A stretch of 64,000 bases of DNA, taken from the NCBI GenBank assembly GCA_038002745.1, contig JBBODD010000001.1, forward strand, positions 2,232,001 to 2,296,000, given 5' to 3'. A model generated the notes under the pieces. That model saw only the letters and a program-made list of their open reading frames with translations. It had not been told where the DNA came from and ran no database searches. The stretch's first letter is position 1, and every line of letters begins with the position of its first letter. Made by a program: the position numbers and the translations under genes. This DNA comes from Bacillus sp. FSL H8-0547. GTDB taxonomy: Bacteria; Bacillota; Bacilli; Bacillales; Bacillaceae. This document shows, in pieces, positions 1-7,281 of this stretch.

Positions 1-65
1 AACAGCGTACAGACGGGAAACACGATAACCAGCTCAACAAAGCACTTGAAGTTATGTCGAAATAA
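1..65 (+). CDS. ctpB: C-terminal end of S41 peptidase (CtpB-like), partial
   Basis: Only the last 20 codons are present, read in frame 3 and ending with TAA at 63-65. The tail (…DNQLNKALEVMSK) resembles the C-terminus of carboxy-terminal processing proteases of family S41. In B. subtilis ctpB lies next to swrAA and minJ, which follow here. CtpB is a secreted serine protease with a PDZ domain that helps activate pro-sigma-K processing during sporulation. The catalytic part lies outside the window, so the call rests on the short tail plus gene order. Confidence 0.55.
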   Translation, partial: QRTDGKHDNQLNKALEVMSK

Positions 66-227
66 TAGGTTGTTTCTATAGCCTTGCAGCGAATTAGTGG
101 AACCGTTCTTTAGACGGAGATATTAAATGTGAAAAACCCACTAAGTGCTGACCGCAGTTGAGATTTTTACCTTCGTGCCGTGTTCTTACCTTCCTTTTTA
201 AGCAGGCCATGTTTGTCCTTGTTTTCT

Positions 228-424
228 AAATTTAAACTTAAAGCACCAGTGGACTGCAGCGGAAGGCACTTGACTCCTGCGGGATGAAGAGGGCACGGAA
301 GATCCCGCAAGCGCAGCGAGGAAGCTTCCGGCGCTCCCCGCGGAAAGCAAGTGACTGGAGCGAAAGGGAACGGGTACGATTTGGAATCTACAGTGATCAC
401 AAAAAACAGCCTGCCATTAAAAAG
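228..424. repeat. Dispersed Bacillus-type repeat, copy A
   Basis: This stretch aligns almost end to end with 25367-25677. Shared landmarks include the CAGTGGACTGCAGCGGAAG block, GATCCCGCAAGCGCAGCGAG and CCGCGGAAAGCAAG. Copy A is uninterrupted, while the copy near 25.4 kb carries a 120-bp insertion. From memory, repeats of this composition are widespread in intergenic regions of Bacillus genomes and carry no protein. The central part can form GC-rich stem structures. Confidence 0.85.
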
Positions 425-504
425 AAAGGAGAATGGGTTCACTTCTTTTTTAGCTTGAAAAGGATTTCTTCTCTCTGGTTAGCCATCAAGGAAAGTACTT
501 GATA

Positions 505-557
505 GGAGGCTCCCGGCGTTCCTAACGGAAAGCAAGCGCCTGTAGCGGAAAGAAACG
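505..557. repeat. Degenerate 3' half of the dispersed repeat, copy C
   Basis: The block GGAGGCTCCCGGCG...CGGAAAGCAAGCGCCTG...AAACG matches positions 320-372 of copy A with several substitutions. It lies about 80 bases after copy A in the same orientation, so this gap holds one full and one partial copy. Confidence 0.7.
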
Positions 558-590
558 TATACTATAACTGAATATGATTGAGAGAAGAGG

Positions 591-623
591 AGCCAGCTGC
601 AAAATTGCAGCTGGCTTCTTTTT
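591..623 (+). terminator. Rho-independent terminator
   Basis: A perfect 10-bp stem, AGCCAGCTGC / GCAGCTGGCT, with an AAAATT loop is followed by TCTTTTT. No gene ends immediately before it. It may end read-through from ctpB or an unrecognised transcript. Confidence 0.8.
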
Positions 624-954
624 GGATAAAAATAACATAATATCTACATTTAGGACGATTTACTAACTTTCTAATGAAAAAACGACGGAAAAAAGCGGGA
701 ATTTCCGTATTTTTATAATTAGTACAGACTTTTCGGGCACATAAAAATGAATCTTTAGCTAGTTGAATAGTTCGATATTTCGTTTTACGATGGAAGTACT
801 GTTCTACAACACACTAAATACGAACGGCTCTTTTCGTGCCCCTTTGTTGCATGATAATCAAAAACGTTTTGGTTATAAAGGAAAAGAGCACTTATGCTTC
901 CTAAATCACGTAAACAAAGAGCGAAAACAGCCTATGGAAAGATGGGGAGATCAA

Positions 955-1308
955 TTGAAAAAAAGGGCAAGTGTGATGAGAGAACAAACGTATAGGCAGT
1001 TAACAGAGGAATTTAAGATGAGACTGCAAACGGCGAACTCCTCTCATGCAAAGGTCAGCAAATGGGTACAGCTGTTCTGCATGTACCTTGCTAATTACAC
1101 CGACGTCAAGCATCTTCAGGAAGTGAACAAGTCTTGCGTCGAAGACTACTTTAACTATTTGACGGAAAACTACAGGCGTCTTTCGTTAAACCTCACGGAT
1201 ATAAAACGTTCAATGCAGCTGATTGAAGAAGTGCTGGAAATAAAAGTGGACGACTCCCTCCTTGATTTTTCCCTTTCGAATCTGCATTTGTGGAGCAAAT
1301 TAAAGTAA
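955..1308 (+). CDS. swrAA: Swarming motility regulator SwrA
   Basis: SwrA works with DegU to raise flagellar (fla/che) operon expression and permit swarming. The product is 117 aa, the length I recall for B. subtilis SwrA, and shares its landmarks: KKRASVMRE at the start, a YFNYL segment, NLTDIKRSM and the C-terminal LLDFSLSNLHLW. The TTG at 955 is chosen because GGGGAG lies just upstream and it reproduces the family N-terminus. The reading frame stays open upstream to 763, but that part has no family similarity. A run of seven A residues (958-964) covers codons 2-4, a possible slippage site near the start. It is followed by minJ, as in B. subtilis. Confidence 0.9.
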   Translation: MKKRASVMREQTYRQLTEEFKMRLQTANSSHAKVSKWVQLFCMYLANYTDVKHLQEVNKSCVEDYFNYLTENYRRLSLNLTDIKRSMQLIEEVLEIKVDDSLLDFSLSNLHLWSKLK

Positions 1309-1396
1309 ACTTTGCTCTCGCAGGATACTCAATGCCATTTTTATCTGATAAAATAGCAGTAGAGTCAGACGAAAGGATATAAGGTGGTGACAGGAT

Positions 1397-2575
1397 TTGC
1401 TTGAGAACTGGCTGCTTGAATTTCTATTTGCAATGGGAAGGTTTTTTATTCATCCTCTCGTTTATTTTTTCCTTATTTACAGTCTTGTGCTTGGATACAT
1501 CCGCGTAAAGCGTGAGCGAAGATCCTTTCACACAAGAATTCAAGATCTTTACGAAGAAGTTCGGTTTACATATTCAAAAGGGCTGCTTACAGGTTTGGTC
1601 CTTTCAGCGGCAGCGCTGGCGTTTGGCTTTGGTATGCCGTCCGGTGCTGTCATCGTACTTGGAGCAGTAACTTTACTCTTGGCATTAACGATGCAGCTCA
1701 GATTTCTTTCTCCTGCCTATACGCTTGGACTTACTATGTTCGCGGTGCTCATTCTAATGAACACTGGGATATTATCAGGAAGGCTTGCGCTTGAGGGGAC
1801 AAGCTTTGCGGTTCTTGCGCTGCTTATGGGATTTTTCCTCATCGCTGAGGGATCTCTGGCATTTAAGACAGGGCACGTGAAGACATCCCCGTTTCTGTTG
1901 AAGAGCAGCAGGGGTCTTCCGATCGGCAATCATGTTGCCAACCGTACATGGCTTGTACCGCTGCTTCTGCTTGTTCCTGGCGGTACACTGACAGAAAGCC
2001 TGCCATGGTGGCCTGTTGTCATAATCGGAAATGAGCCGTTCATGCTTTTGTTTATTCCTTATATCATCGGATTTCATCAGCGTGTCCAAGGCTCTCTTCC
2101 AAAAGAAAGCATTATGGTCACATCAAAACGCATCATTTGGCTTGGTATAGGTATTACTGCCATCGCTGCAGCGAGTATTTGGATTACTCCGCTTGCGTTT
2201 GCAGCTGCGATCCTTGCGATTGCCGGCAGAGAGTTCCTGACTGTCCGCCAGCGCATGAACGACAACTCAGCGGCTTTCTATTTCTCAAAGCGCGACCAGG
2301 GACTGATGGTGCTTGGCATTCTGCCCAATTCACCCGCGGTCAAGCTCCAGCTTGAGGTCGGCGAGATTATTATGAAAACGAACGGCACGCCTGTTAAAAC
2401 AGTCGATGAGTTTTATCAGGCCCTGCAGATCAACGGGGCATTCTGCAAGATGGAAGTCATCGGCCACAACGGAGAAATCCGCTTTGTTCAGGGTGCCATC
2501 TATAAAGGCGAACACCACGAACTTGGCATCCTGTTTGTTCAGGACGATAAGAAGTGGGGAATAGAAGCGGTTTAA
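1397..2575 (+). CDS. minJ: Cell division topological determinant MinJ
   Basis: MinJ bridges DivIVA and MinD at poles and septa and so places the MinCD division inhibitor; it also affects swarming. The 392-aa protein begins with several hydrophobic spans between residues 1 and about 290, consistent with a polytopic membrane protein. It ends with a PDZ-like domain from about residue 297 (GLMVLGILPNSPAVK..GEIIMKTNG). The early motif HPLVYFFLIYSLVLGYIRVK matches the family. The start is TTG, with AAGGTGGTGA 7-10 bases upstream. It lies 88 bp after swrAA on the same strand and is followed by its own terminator. Confidence 0.9.
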   Translation: MLENWLLEFLFAMGRFFIHPLVYFFLIYSLVLGYIRVKRERRSFHTRIQDLYEEVRFTYSKGLLTGLVLSAAALAFGFGMPSGAVIVLGAVTLLLALTMQLRFLSPAYTLGLTMFAVLILMNTGILSGRLALEGTSFAVLALLMGFFLIAEGSLAFKTGHVKTSPFLLKSSRGLPIGNHVANRTWLVPLLLLVPGGTLTESLPWWPVVIIGNEPFMLLFIPYIIGFHQRVQGSLPKESIMVTSKRIIWLGIGITAIAAASIWITPLAFAAAILAIAGREFLTVRQRMNDNSAAFYFSKRDQGLMVLGILPNSPAVKLQLEVGEIIMKTNGTPVKTVDEFYQALQINGAFCKMEVIGHNGEIRFVQGAIYKGEHHELGILFVQDDKKWGIEAV

Positions 2576-2610
2576 GACTTTAGCGAAATGCTAAAGTCTT
2601 TTTTTTTTTT
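2574..2610 (+). terminator. minJ terminator
   Basis: Stem AGACTTTAGC / GCTAAAGTCT with loop GAAAT, followed by a run of more than ten T residues. It begins at the minJ stop codon. Confidence 0.92.
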
Positions 2611-2619
2611 AAAAGTCTA

Positions 2620-2650
2620 TTGACCCTCACGCAGCGTCATACTTTAAAGT
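2620..2650 (+). promoter_or_regulatory. MerR-type promoter with 19-bp spacer
   Basis: TTGACC (2620-2625) and TAAAGT (2645-2650) are 19 bp apart, the over-long spacing that MerR-family activators correct by DNA untwisting. The spacer begins CTCACGCAGCG, like the site used by Mta/TipA-type regulators. It lies 25 bp upstream of the mta-like gene, implying autoregulation. Confidence 0.75.
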
Positions 2651-2674
2651 AACTAGTGAAGGGAGGCTCACAGC

Positions 2675-3403
2675 ATGAAAGTAAAAGAAGTGACCGATTT
2701 AACTGGAATCAGTGTGCGCACGCTGCATCATTACGATGAGATCGGACTCTTAGTGCCTGACGAGGTAACAGAGTCCGGGTACCGGATCTATTCCAGTGAA
2801 AATCTTGAAACGCTGCAGCAGATCTTGTTTTTTAAAGAGCTCGGTTTCCCTTTGAAGAAAATCCATGAGATTATCAGCAGTCCGACATTTGACAGAAGAG
2901 AAGCTCTGGAGCTTCACCGCAGAATGCTGCTCGAGAAGCGGAAGCGGCTGGATCAGATGATTGAGACGGTTGAAAAAACGATACAGCATACGAAAGGAGA
3001 AATTGAGATGTCACAAAAAGAAAAATTCGAAGGCTTTGACTTCAGCCATAATCCGTATGAGGAGGAGGCACGCAAGCTTTACGGGGATAAAGCGGTTGAT
3101 GAGGCGAATCAAAAAGCAGCAGGGATGACTCAAGATATGCAGGATAGATTTAACGGTCTCTACAGAAGGCTCGCAGATGTGCGCCACATGGATCCGAATT
3201 CAAAGGAGGCACAGGAAGCAATCGGTGAGTGGTATACTCTGTTAAACGAATTTGGCAGCTATTCGCTTGATGCATTCAAGGGCCTTGGCCAGTTGTATAT
3301 TGACGACGAGCGGTTTACTAAGAACATCGACCAGTTCGGTGAAGGTCTTGCCGTTTTCATGCGGGATGCCATGGCAGTTTACGCAGATTCTCATAAAAAG
3401 TAA
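2675..3403 (+). CDS. MerR-family multidrug-type activator (Mta/TipAS-like)
   Basis: The 242-aa protein has an N-terminal MerR winged-helix DNA-binding domain (residues 1-70, with [17 protein letters not shown] and GYRIYS). A linking helix follows (about 80-110), then a C-terminal TipAS-type ligand domain (about 115-240, ending in [22 protein letters not shown]). Its architecture and length match B. subtilis Mta, which activates efflux-pump genes. No pump gene is adjacent here. ATG at 2675 has GGGAGG 9 bp upstream. The promoter just before it has the 19-bp spacer expected for autoregulation by a MerR protein. Confidence 0.85.
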   Translation: MKVKEVTDLTGISVRTLHHYDEIGLLVPDEVTESGYRIYSSENLETLQQILFFKELGFPLKKIHEIISSPTFDRREALELHRRMLLEKRKRLDQMIETVEKTIQHTKGEIEMSQKEKFEGFDFSHNPYEEEARKLYGDKAVDEANQKAAGMTQDMQDRFNGLYRRLADVRHMDPNSKEAQEAIGEWYTLLNEFGSYSLDAFKGLGQLYIDDERFTKNIDQFGEGLAVFMRDAMAVYADSHKK

Positions 3404-3409
3404 AAGAGG

Positions 3410-3445
3410 GGCGGCGGTTCTTGATAGAGCCGCCGCTGTTTTGCT
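3410..3445 (+). terminator. Terminator of the MerR-family gene
   Basis: GC-rich stem GCGGCGG / CCGCCGC with loop TTCTTGATAGAG, followed by TGTTTTGC, directly after the stop codon at 3403. Confidence 0.8.
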
Positions 3446-3449
3446 TAAT

Positions 3450-3477
3450 AATAAAAACAGCCGAAAAATCCGGCTGC
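3450..3477 (-). terminator. Terminator of the 52-aa gene
   Basis: Read on the minus strand, CAGCCG / CGGCTG with a seven-base loop is followed by TTTTTATTATT. It lies immediately after the TGA of the small gene at 3479-3637, supporting that this is a real transcription unit. Confidence 0.75.
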
Positions 3478-3478
3478 C

Positions 3479-3637
3479 TCAAAAGCAAATTTTAAATAGC
3501 CCAAAGTCCGCGCATACTTTTTTCCGCTGAACCTTAGAATAGGATTGAAGGGCATCGTCAGTTCTCATCTTATTAAGCTGTGCTTCCTTTTCGAGTTTAT
3601 GAAGTTCTTCCATGACATAAAAATCGTGGTTATTCAT
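3479..3637 (-). CDS. Small hypothetical protein, 52 aa
   Basis: A short open frame starts MNNHDFYVMEELHKLEKEAQ and ends VCADFGLFKICF. An excellent AAGGAGG lies about 9 bp before the ATG, and the minus-strand terminator follows at once, which makes it more credible than its length suggests. The protein is highly charged and mostly helical in appearance (E/K-rich residues 9-25), with no signal peptide or membrane segment. The family is not recognised. It is a stand-alone minus-strand unit, convergent with the MerR-family gene. Confidence 0.65.
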   Translation of the reverse strand: MNNHDFYVMEELHKLEKEAQLNKMRTDDALQSYSKVQRKKVCADFGLFKICF

Positions 3638-3778
3638 TTTTTACCGCCTCCTTAAGTTACTTTCATTATATGGGAGCCGGCGTGAAAAACCGATTCGGCA
3701 TCGGACTGAACTTTTCTCGGTCTTTAGGAGGGGAATGCTTTATAATGGATAAAGACTTGAGTAGCAGGAGGAATAAGA

Positions 3779-4099
3779 ATGAAGTTTCCAAAAGATGAGG
3801 ACGGCAAGATCCTGAGCATGCTTTACAGGGAAGGGCTGAATTTTAAAAAGCCTCACAATGTTGATTTTTATGTAGCTGTGCCAGATGAGAAGAACGGGGA
3901 AGCGATGATCAAGGCGCTTGCTGATAATGGTTATAAGTTCATGATGGAATATGATGATGATGTGGAAGAGTGGACATGCTTCGGTTCCATTAAAATGCAT
4001 TTGAAGCACAACGAAATTACGGCCGTGCAGAAAAAGCTCGATGCGATTGTAAAGCCGCTTGGGGGATACGCGGACGGCTGGGGTGTTATGACGGAATAG
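3779..4099 (+). CDS. RraB-family protein
   Basis: The 106-aa product resembles RraB (regulator of RNase E activity B) family proteins: an acidic N-terminus (KFPKDEDGKIL), a VDFYVAVPDEKNGEAM segment, and the C-terminal GGYADGWGVM motif typical of the family. In enterobacteria RraB inhibits RNase E. Bacilli lack RNase E, so the partner here is unknown. ATG at 3779 has GCAGGAGGAA upstream. It is a monocistronic unit ending at a shared bidirectional terminator with ctaB. Confidence 0.75.
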   Translation: MKFPKDEDGKILSMLYREGLNFKKPHNVDFYVAVPDEKNGEAMIKALADNGYKFMMEYDDDVEEWTCFGSIKMHLKHNEITAVQKKLDAIVKPLGGYADGWGVMTE

Positions 4100-4100
4100 A

Positions 4101-4130
4101 AAAAGCCAGCCTGAGCGGCTGGCTTTTCTT
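4101..4130. terminator. Bidirectional terminator between the RraB-family gene and ctaB
   Basis: AAAGCCAGCC / GGCTGGCTTT stem with loop TGAGC. T-tracts are usable in both directions (CTTTTCTT on plus; TTTTTC on minus). It sits between convergent stops at 4099 and 4129. Confidence 0.85.
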
Positions 4131-5043
4131 ATAGGAAAGAAACAATAATAAGCATAGTGAAAATAATCGTCAGATGATTCAGCGAGAAGATGAACATCAT
4201 CGTCGCCCATTTGTAGTCGTCCATTTTCTTATAGCCTGCAAGGCCTGCGATCATCCATGCAAGAGTCAGGGCGAACATTGAGAACGCAACGACTTTGCTG
4301 AAGGACAGGAACAGGAATGACGCTGCAAGCAGGGCGATTAAATAAACGATTGTTTGAACTTTGGCGCGCGGTGTTCCTTTCACGACCGGAAGCATTGGAA
4401 CGCCTGCGTTTTTGTAGTCATCAAAGCGTCTGATGGCAATCGCGTAAAAATGCGGAGGCTGCCATAAAAACATAAGAACGAACAGGCCGAAAGCTGCTGG
4501 ATGAAACAGGTCAGGCGAGATGGCTGCCCAGCCGATCAGCGGAGCAATGGCACCTGATAAGCTTCCCACTTCCGTGTTGTAGATCGTTTTGCGTTTCGTC
4601 CACATTGTGTAGGGTACTAAATAAAGAAAGAGACCAAGTACACCGATAAAGGCTGTCAGCGGCGAAATAAGATACAGGAATACTGCCCCGCTGATGGATA
4701 GGGCAATTCCGAGCCAGAGCGCAAACTTAGGATGAATGGACCCTGTAACGGTCGGTCTTTCCATCGTGCGCTGCATAAGAGAGTCAATGTCTCTGTCATA
4801 GTAGTTATTGATTGCGCCTGCTCCGCCTACAACGGCTGCTGTTCCAAGCAGGGCAAGAATCACCACTAAAATGTTGTCTACAAAATTTACGTTATATACG
4901 GACAGTGCCACAGAAAGACCTGCGAACATGCCGAGAAGGTTTGATTTTACGATGCCGTCTTTGACGATGGCTTTAAGATTGCTCCAGGAAAAGATGCTTT
5001 TTATAGAAAGAGAATCTTCTACGATAACTTCTGAACTTTTCAT
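4129..5043 (-). CDS. ctaB: Protoheme IX farnesyltransferase (heme O synthase)
   Basis: This UbiA-family membrane prenyltransferase converts heme B to heme O by adding a farnesyl group, on the way to heme A for aa3-type oxidases. The 304-aa protein has about eight or nine membrane spans. It has the first aspartate-rich motif NNYYDRDIDSLMQRT (about residues 80-95) and the second conserved loop around RRFDDYKNAGVPMLP (about 205-220). ATG at 5043 is preferred over TTG at 5061 because AAAAGGAG lies 9 bp before it. B. subtilis has two paralogs (ctaB, ctaO). This copy stands alone, with no ctaA or cytochrome oxidase genes nearby, so it may be the ctaO type. Confidence 0.9.
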   Translation of the reverse strand: MKSSEVIVEDSLSIKSIFSWSNLKAIVKDGIVKSNLLGMFAGLSVALSVYNVNFVDNILVVILALLGTAAVVGGAGAINNYYDRDIDSLMQRTMERPTVTGSIHPKFALWLGIALSISGAVFLYLISPLTAFIGVLGLFLYLVPYTMWTKRKTIYNTEVGSLSGAIAPLIGWAAISPDLFHPAAFGLFVLMFLWQPPHFYAIAIRRFDDYKNAGVPMLPVVKGTPRAKVQTIVYLIALLAASFLFLSFSKVVAFSMFALTLAWMIAGLAGYKKMDDYKWATMMFIFSLNHLTIIFTMLIIVSFL

Positions 5044-5376
5044 CACAATTCTCCTTTTCAAGTGTTAAAAACTATAAATACAAGCGCGCAGCAATAGTCT
5101 GCCTGCAGAATCTGACCAGACACATGCGCTTTTTATGATGCAAAAACTCTTACCTAACTTAACTAATTATCTACTATCTTAACAGGTATTTGAACTGGAA
5201 AGTAATAGACGGATAGATTTGACAAAAAGATGTCGCATCTTTGTGAACATTTTCTATACGTTATTGAACTTTTCTGATAATAACGCTGCAAAAAGGCACT
5301 CTCTCCATTATGGTGTCTGATGCAATCCCGGGTCAATCCTCAAAACCTGAAATGAGCATATTGCCTGTCCGGAGCA
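5044..5376. other. Intergenic region upstream of ctaB
   Basis: About 330 bases between the ctaB start and the terminator of the oxidoreductase gene. It is AT-rich and must contain the ctaB promoter on the minus strand. I could not identify a convincing -35/-10 pair, riboswitch or coding frame. Confidence 0.5.
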
Positions 5377-5377
5377 A

Positions 5378-5412
5378 AAAGAAAGACCGGGCTCAAAAAC
5401 CCGGTCTTTCTG
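5378..5412 (-). terminator. Terminator of the quinone oxidoreductase gene
   Basis: GAAAGACCGGG / CCCGGTCTTTC stem with an AT-rich loop. On the minus strand it is followed by TTTTTGC. It starts six bases after the minus-strand stop at 5417. Confidence 0.88.
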
Positions 5413-5416
5413 ATTA

Positions 5417-6394
5417 TCAAATTTTAGCAACAATTTTTCCTTTTACATGGCGCTCTGATAACTGAACAAGTGCATGCGGCACTTCTTCAAGCGGGATAAC
5501 CTGCTCAAGCAGGGAGTTCAGCTGTCTTTCGGCAAGCAGAAGCAACATGTCATCACCCATTGCCGCCAAATCTTTTTGCTGCTCAAGGTTGTCGGACTGG
5601 TGAACAGCGCCAAGAGCGATTTCATGATACGAAATAGCTTTGGTAAATGGTTTAACTTTTGTAAAATCAGGTGCGCCTGCGATGTAGGCAATCCGGCCGT
5701 TGAAGGCGAGGCAGTCAAGGGACTCCGTTGCGTTCACTCGGCTTACTGTATCAAGGACAGCATCGACCCCGTTTCCGCCGGTCAGATTCATGATTTCAGC
5801 TGTAACGTCTGTTTTGTTGTAGTCAATCGCATAGTCAGCTCCAAGAGATTTCACGAACTCATGATTGGAGGCAGATGCCGTTGTATAGACAGTCAGACCT
5901 GAACGTTTCGCCATCTGGACGGCAAATCCTCCTACCCCTCCTGCTCCTCCATGGATCAGAATGGATTCGCCTTCTGTGATGCGGAGTTTTCTGTAAAGAG
6001 CCTGATAGGCTGTGTAGCCTGCAGTCGGAAGAGCTGCTGCATCTTCAAACGAGACGGATTCCGGAATGATGGATACTGTGTGGGCAGTTGTCACAGCATA
6101 TTCTGCAAATCCGCCCTTTTTCGTCAGGTTGCCGTGGTAAACGACGCGGTCTCCGATTTTTAGATGCTCAACGCCTTCGCCAGTTTCCTCCACGATGCCG
6201 GCTGCATCAAGGCCGAGAATATGAGGATAGCTCCAAAGCGGATTGCCGCCTGCTGCTGTTTTATAATCAACCGGATTCAGTCCGACTGCTTTCACTTTAA
6301 TGAGAATTTCGCCTCTGCCGGGCGACGGCTTTTCACTTTCACCGACCTGCATGTCTTTCCATTCGCCTTTTCCTTGAAGCAATAATGCTTTCAT
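5417..6394 (-). CDS. Zinc-independent quinone oxidoreductase / MDR alcohol dehydrogenase family
   Basis: The 325-aa medium-chain dehydrogenase/reductase has an N-terminal GroES-like domain (residues 1-125, with GLNPVDYKTAAGG and PHILGLDAAGIVEE). A Rossmann NADPH-binding domain follows (about 130-270, with the fingerprint IHGGAGGVGGFAVQMAK). The catalytic zinc ligands of true alcohol dehydrogenases are absent, which points to a quinone oxidoreductase-type enzyme. The substrate cannot be predicted. ATG at 6394 is used because AGAGGAG lies upstream and the family N-terminus (MKALLLQG) begins here; the frame stays open upstream. It is monocistronic and divergent from yclJK. Confidence 0.85.
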   Translation of the reverse strand: MKALLLQGKGEWKDMQVGESEKPSPGRGEILIKVKAVGLNPVDYKTAAGGNPLWSYPHILGLDAAGIVEETGEGVEHLKIGDRVVYHGNLTKKGGFAEYAVTTAHTVSIIPESVSFEDAAALPTAGYTAYQALYRKLRITEGESILIHGGAGGVGGFAVQMAKRSGLTVYTTASASNHEFVKSLGADYAIDYNKTDVTAEIMNLTGGNGVDAVLDTVSRVNATESLDCLAFNGRIAYIAGAPDFTKVKPFTKAISYHEIALGAVHQSDNLEQQKDLAAMGDDMLLLLAERQLNSLLEQVIPLEEVPHALVQLSERHVKGKIVAKI

Positions 6395-6582
6395 ATGTAG
6401 AACACTCCTCTGAGTTTTGTAGACAAGAACTTTGACCATTATAGGAGAATGGCGATTTGTTTTCAAATGAAGTGCCTCCGTGCGTTTCCATACTGAAAAT
6501 GGCGACAATCTATAAAATACTTGCGAAATGACAAAATTCACATTATGTTGAATAGAAAGTGATTCAAGTGGAAGGTGAAAAG

Positions 6583-7281
6583 ATGAAGGTTCTAGTAATA
6601 GAAGATAATCAGAGCGTCAGCGAGATGCTTGAGATGTTTTTTTCAAAAGAAGGCATTAAGGGTGCTTTTATAAAAGATGGCCTTGAAGGCTACAAAGCGT
6701 ATAAGCAGGAAGACTGGGACGTGCTGATCATCGACTGGATGCTGCCGGGGATGGACGGGGTTTCTCTCTGCCGAAAGATCAGGGAGGAAGGGGGAACAGT
6801 TCCAATTATTATGCTGACGGCGAAAGACAGTGAATCAGATCAGGTTCTCGGCCTTGAAATGGGGGCAGACGATTATGTAACGAAGCCGTTCAGTCCGCTT
6901 GCACTGATGGCACGGATTAAAGCTGTATCAAGGAGACACGCAGCCGCGAGGACGCCTAAAGAAGATACAGATTGCTTAGAAACAGCTTACTTTAACATTA
7001 ATAAGCAGACACGAGAGGTTCTTCTTGATAACGGAAAAATTGAAAACCTTACCCCAAAAGAATTTGAACTTCTCTGCTATTTTGCAGAGCATCCGCGCCA
7101 GGTTTTCACGCGCGAGCAGCTGCTTGAACGGGTATGGGGCTACCAGTTCTACGGAGATGAACGGACTGTTGATGTCCATATTAAGCGGCTCCGCGCAAAG
7201 CTCGGCACGAAGGCGCGTCCTTTTTTCCATACGGTCTGGGGAGTCGGCTATAAGTTTGATGAAGCGGTCGGGTCCGAATGA
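6583..7281 (+). CDS. yclJ: OmpR-family response regulator, YclJ-like
   Basis: The 232-aa regulator has an N-terminal receiver domain (residues 1-118: acidic pair ED at 7-8, phospho-acceptor D51 in DWMLPGMDG, and K in TKPFSPL). A C-terminal winged-helix OmpR/PhoB DNA-binding domain follows (about 135-230, with LTPKEFELL and RTVDVHIKRLRAKL). The sequence closely resembles what I remember of B. subtilis YclJ. ATG at 6583 follows GGAAGGTGAAAAG. Its stop overlaps the kinase start by ATGA. A TTCATA direct repeat downstream of the kinase gene (8688-8709) may be its target. Confidence 0.88.
   Translation: MKVLVIEDNQSVSEMLEMFFSKEGIKGAFIKDGLEGYKAYKQEDWDVLIIDWMLPGMDGVSLCRKIREEGGTVPIIMLTAKDSESDQVLGLEMGADDYVTKPFSPLALMARIKAVSRRHAAARTPKEDTDCLETAYFNINKQTREVLLDNGKIENLTPKEFELLCYFAEHPRQVFTREQLLERVWGYQFYGDERTVDVHIKRLRAKLGTKARPFFHTVWGVGYKFDEAVGSE

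Larger units (their letters stand above)
66..954. other. Long intergenic stretch with repeat copies and a terminator
   Basis: About 890 bases without a convincing gene separate ctpB from swrAA. They hold a full copy (228-424) and a partial copy (505-557) of a dispersed Bacillus repeat and a strong hairpin terminator (591-623). The remainder is AT-rich and presumably contains the swrAA promoter, which I could not pin down. Open frames inside the stretch are translations of the repeat or untranslated upstream extensions of swrAA. Confidence 0.7.

Noticed and set aside
284-502. Open frame of 72 codons in the ctpB-swrAA gap
   Set aside because: It is a translation of the dispersed repeat; the frame is similar at 25.5 kb only because the DNA repeat is similar, and it has no ribosome site.
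763-954. N-terminal extension of SwrA by 64 codons
   Set aside because: No similarity to SwrA, no ribosome site at 763, and the TTG at 955 with GGGGAG gives the known family start and length.
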